Source of the DNA: Sphagnum compactum
Taxonomy: Eukaryota > Bryophyta > Sphagnopsida > Sphagnales
NCBI GenBank assembly: GCA_965153455.1
Contig: OZ234502.1
Span: 2,955,267 to 3,019,266, forward strand
Reading direction: 5' to 3'
Length of the DNA: 64,000 nucleotides
Shown: one piece after another, positions 63,691-64,000 of the stretch
Layout of the letters: each line of letters opens with the position of its first letter
Numbering within the stretch: position 1 is the first letter of the stretch
Translations under genes and position numbers: made by a program
The notes under the pieces: model-generated
The model's input: the letters and a program-made list of their open reading frames with translations, nothing else
Database searches by the model: none
Told to the model about the DNA's origin: nothing

Positions 63691-64000
63691 TTCTAAATAA
63701 ACAAAAAAACTTGTAACAACCTTTCAGCTCTACTTTTAAATTGGAAAAATGAAAAAAATTTACTTACATCACAAACTTCCAATATCACAAAATTTCAATA
63801 GAATCCGTGCAAAGATTATAAAACCATATGTTTGTGTAAAATTTATGGGCTTCAAAATGTAAAAATGGCAAGAAAAAAATATAAATATAAATATTTATAT
63901 AACTTATGTATCTAATTCACTTATGATGTCTTGATGTGAAGTATGTACAAAATTTTACATTTTAACTAAATTTCTGCAATTAAAATGATGTAATTTTGCA

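Overview
This window is nuclear DNA of a land plant. It carries GT-AG introns, a plant malectin-like/LRR receptor kinase, a phosphoglycerate kinase gene fragment, and a very repeat-rich, AT-rich background with many non-autonomous transposons. The species cannot be fixed from the sequence. Very low gene density, possible introns above 10 kb and a TPR-CHAT gene make a fern or allied non-flowering plant my best, weakly held, guess.

Layout. 1-3.2 kb (minus): a decayed TPR-CHAT gene (caspase-like protease fold) that runs off the left edge. 3.2-15.8 kb: gene-free AT-rich DNA with CCTA-type tracts and small MITE-like inverted repeats. 15.8-17.6 kb (minus): five exons giving a complete receptor-kinase catalytic domain with no ectodomain in front of it. 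18-29.3 kb: a foldback-like element, a TIR element and the left arm of a ~5 kb inverted repeat. 30.1-37.0 kb (plus): eleven exons giving signal peptide, malectin-like domain, LRRs and one membrane helix, with no kinase behind them. 38.3-44.8 kb: the right arm of the inverted repeat. 44.9-53.4 kb: a head-to-tail series of minus-strand Helitrons, with a broken 3' part of a phosphoglycerate kinase gene among them. 53.8-64 kb: another repeat copy, a hAT-type transposase-like pseudogene and a second, full-length foldback element.

Main result. The ectodomain exons (plus) and kinase exons (minus) fit together exactly. The last ectodomain exon ends in phase 1, the first kinase exon starts in phase 1, and all 16 exons join into one open frame of 1,045 codons. 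Flipping the segment between the inverted-repeat arms restores a single minus-strand gene with a ~13 kb intron. The gene appears to have been split by an inversion between the arms, or the assembly has this segment reversed.

The two arms also act as natural empty-site controls for each other. One Helitron in each arm is absent from the other arm, and both show insertion between A and T with a CTAG 3' end. The 45-53 kb Helitrons share a 3' hairpin plus CTAG and an ATATAGTAAAGG 5' end, and several abut without a spacer.
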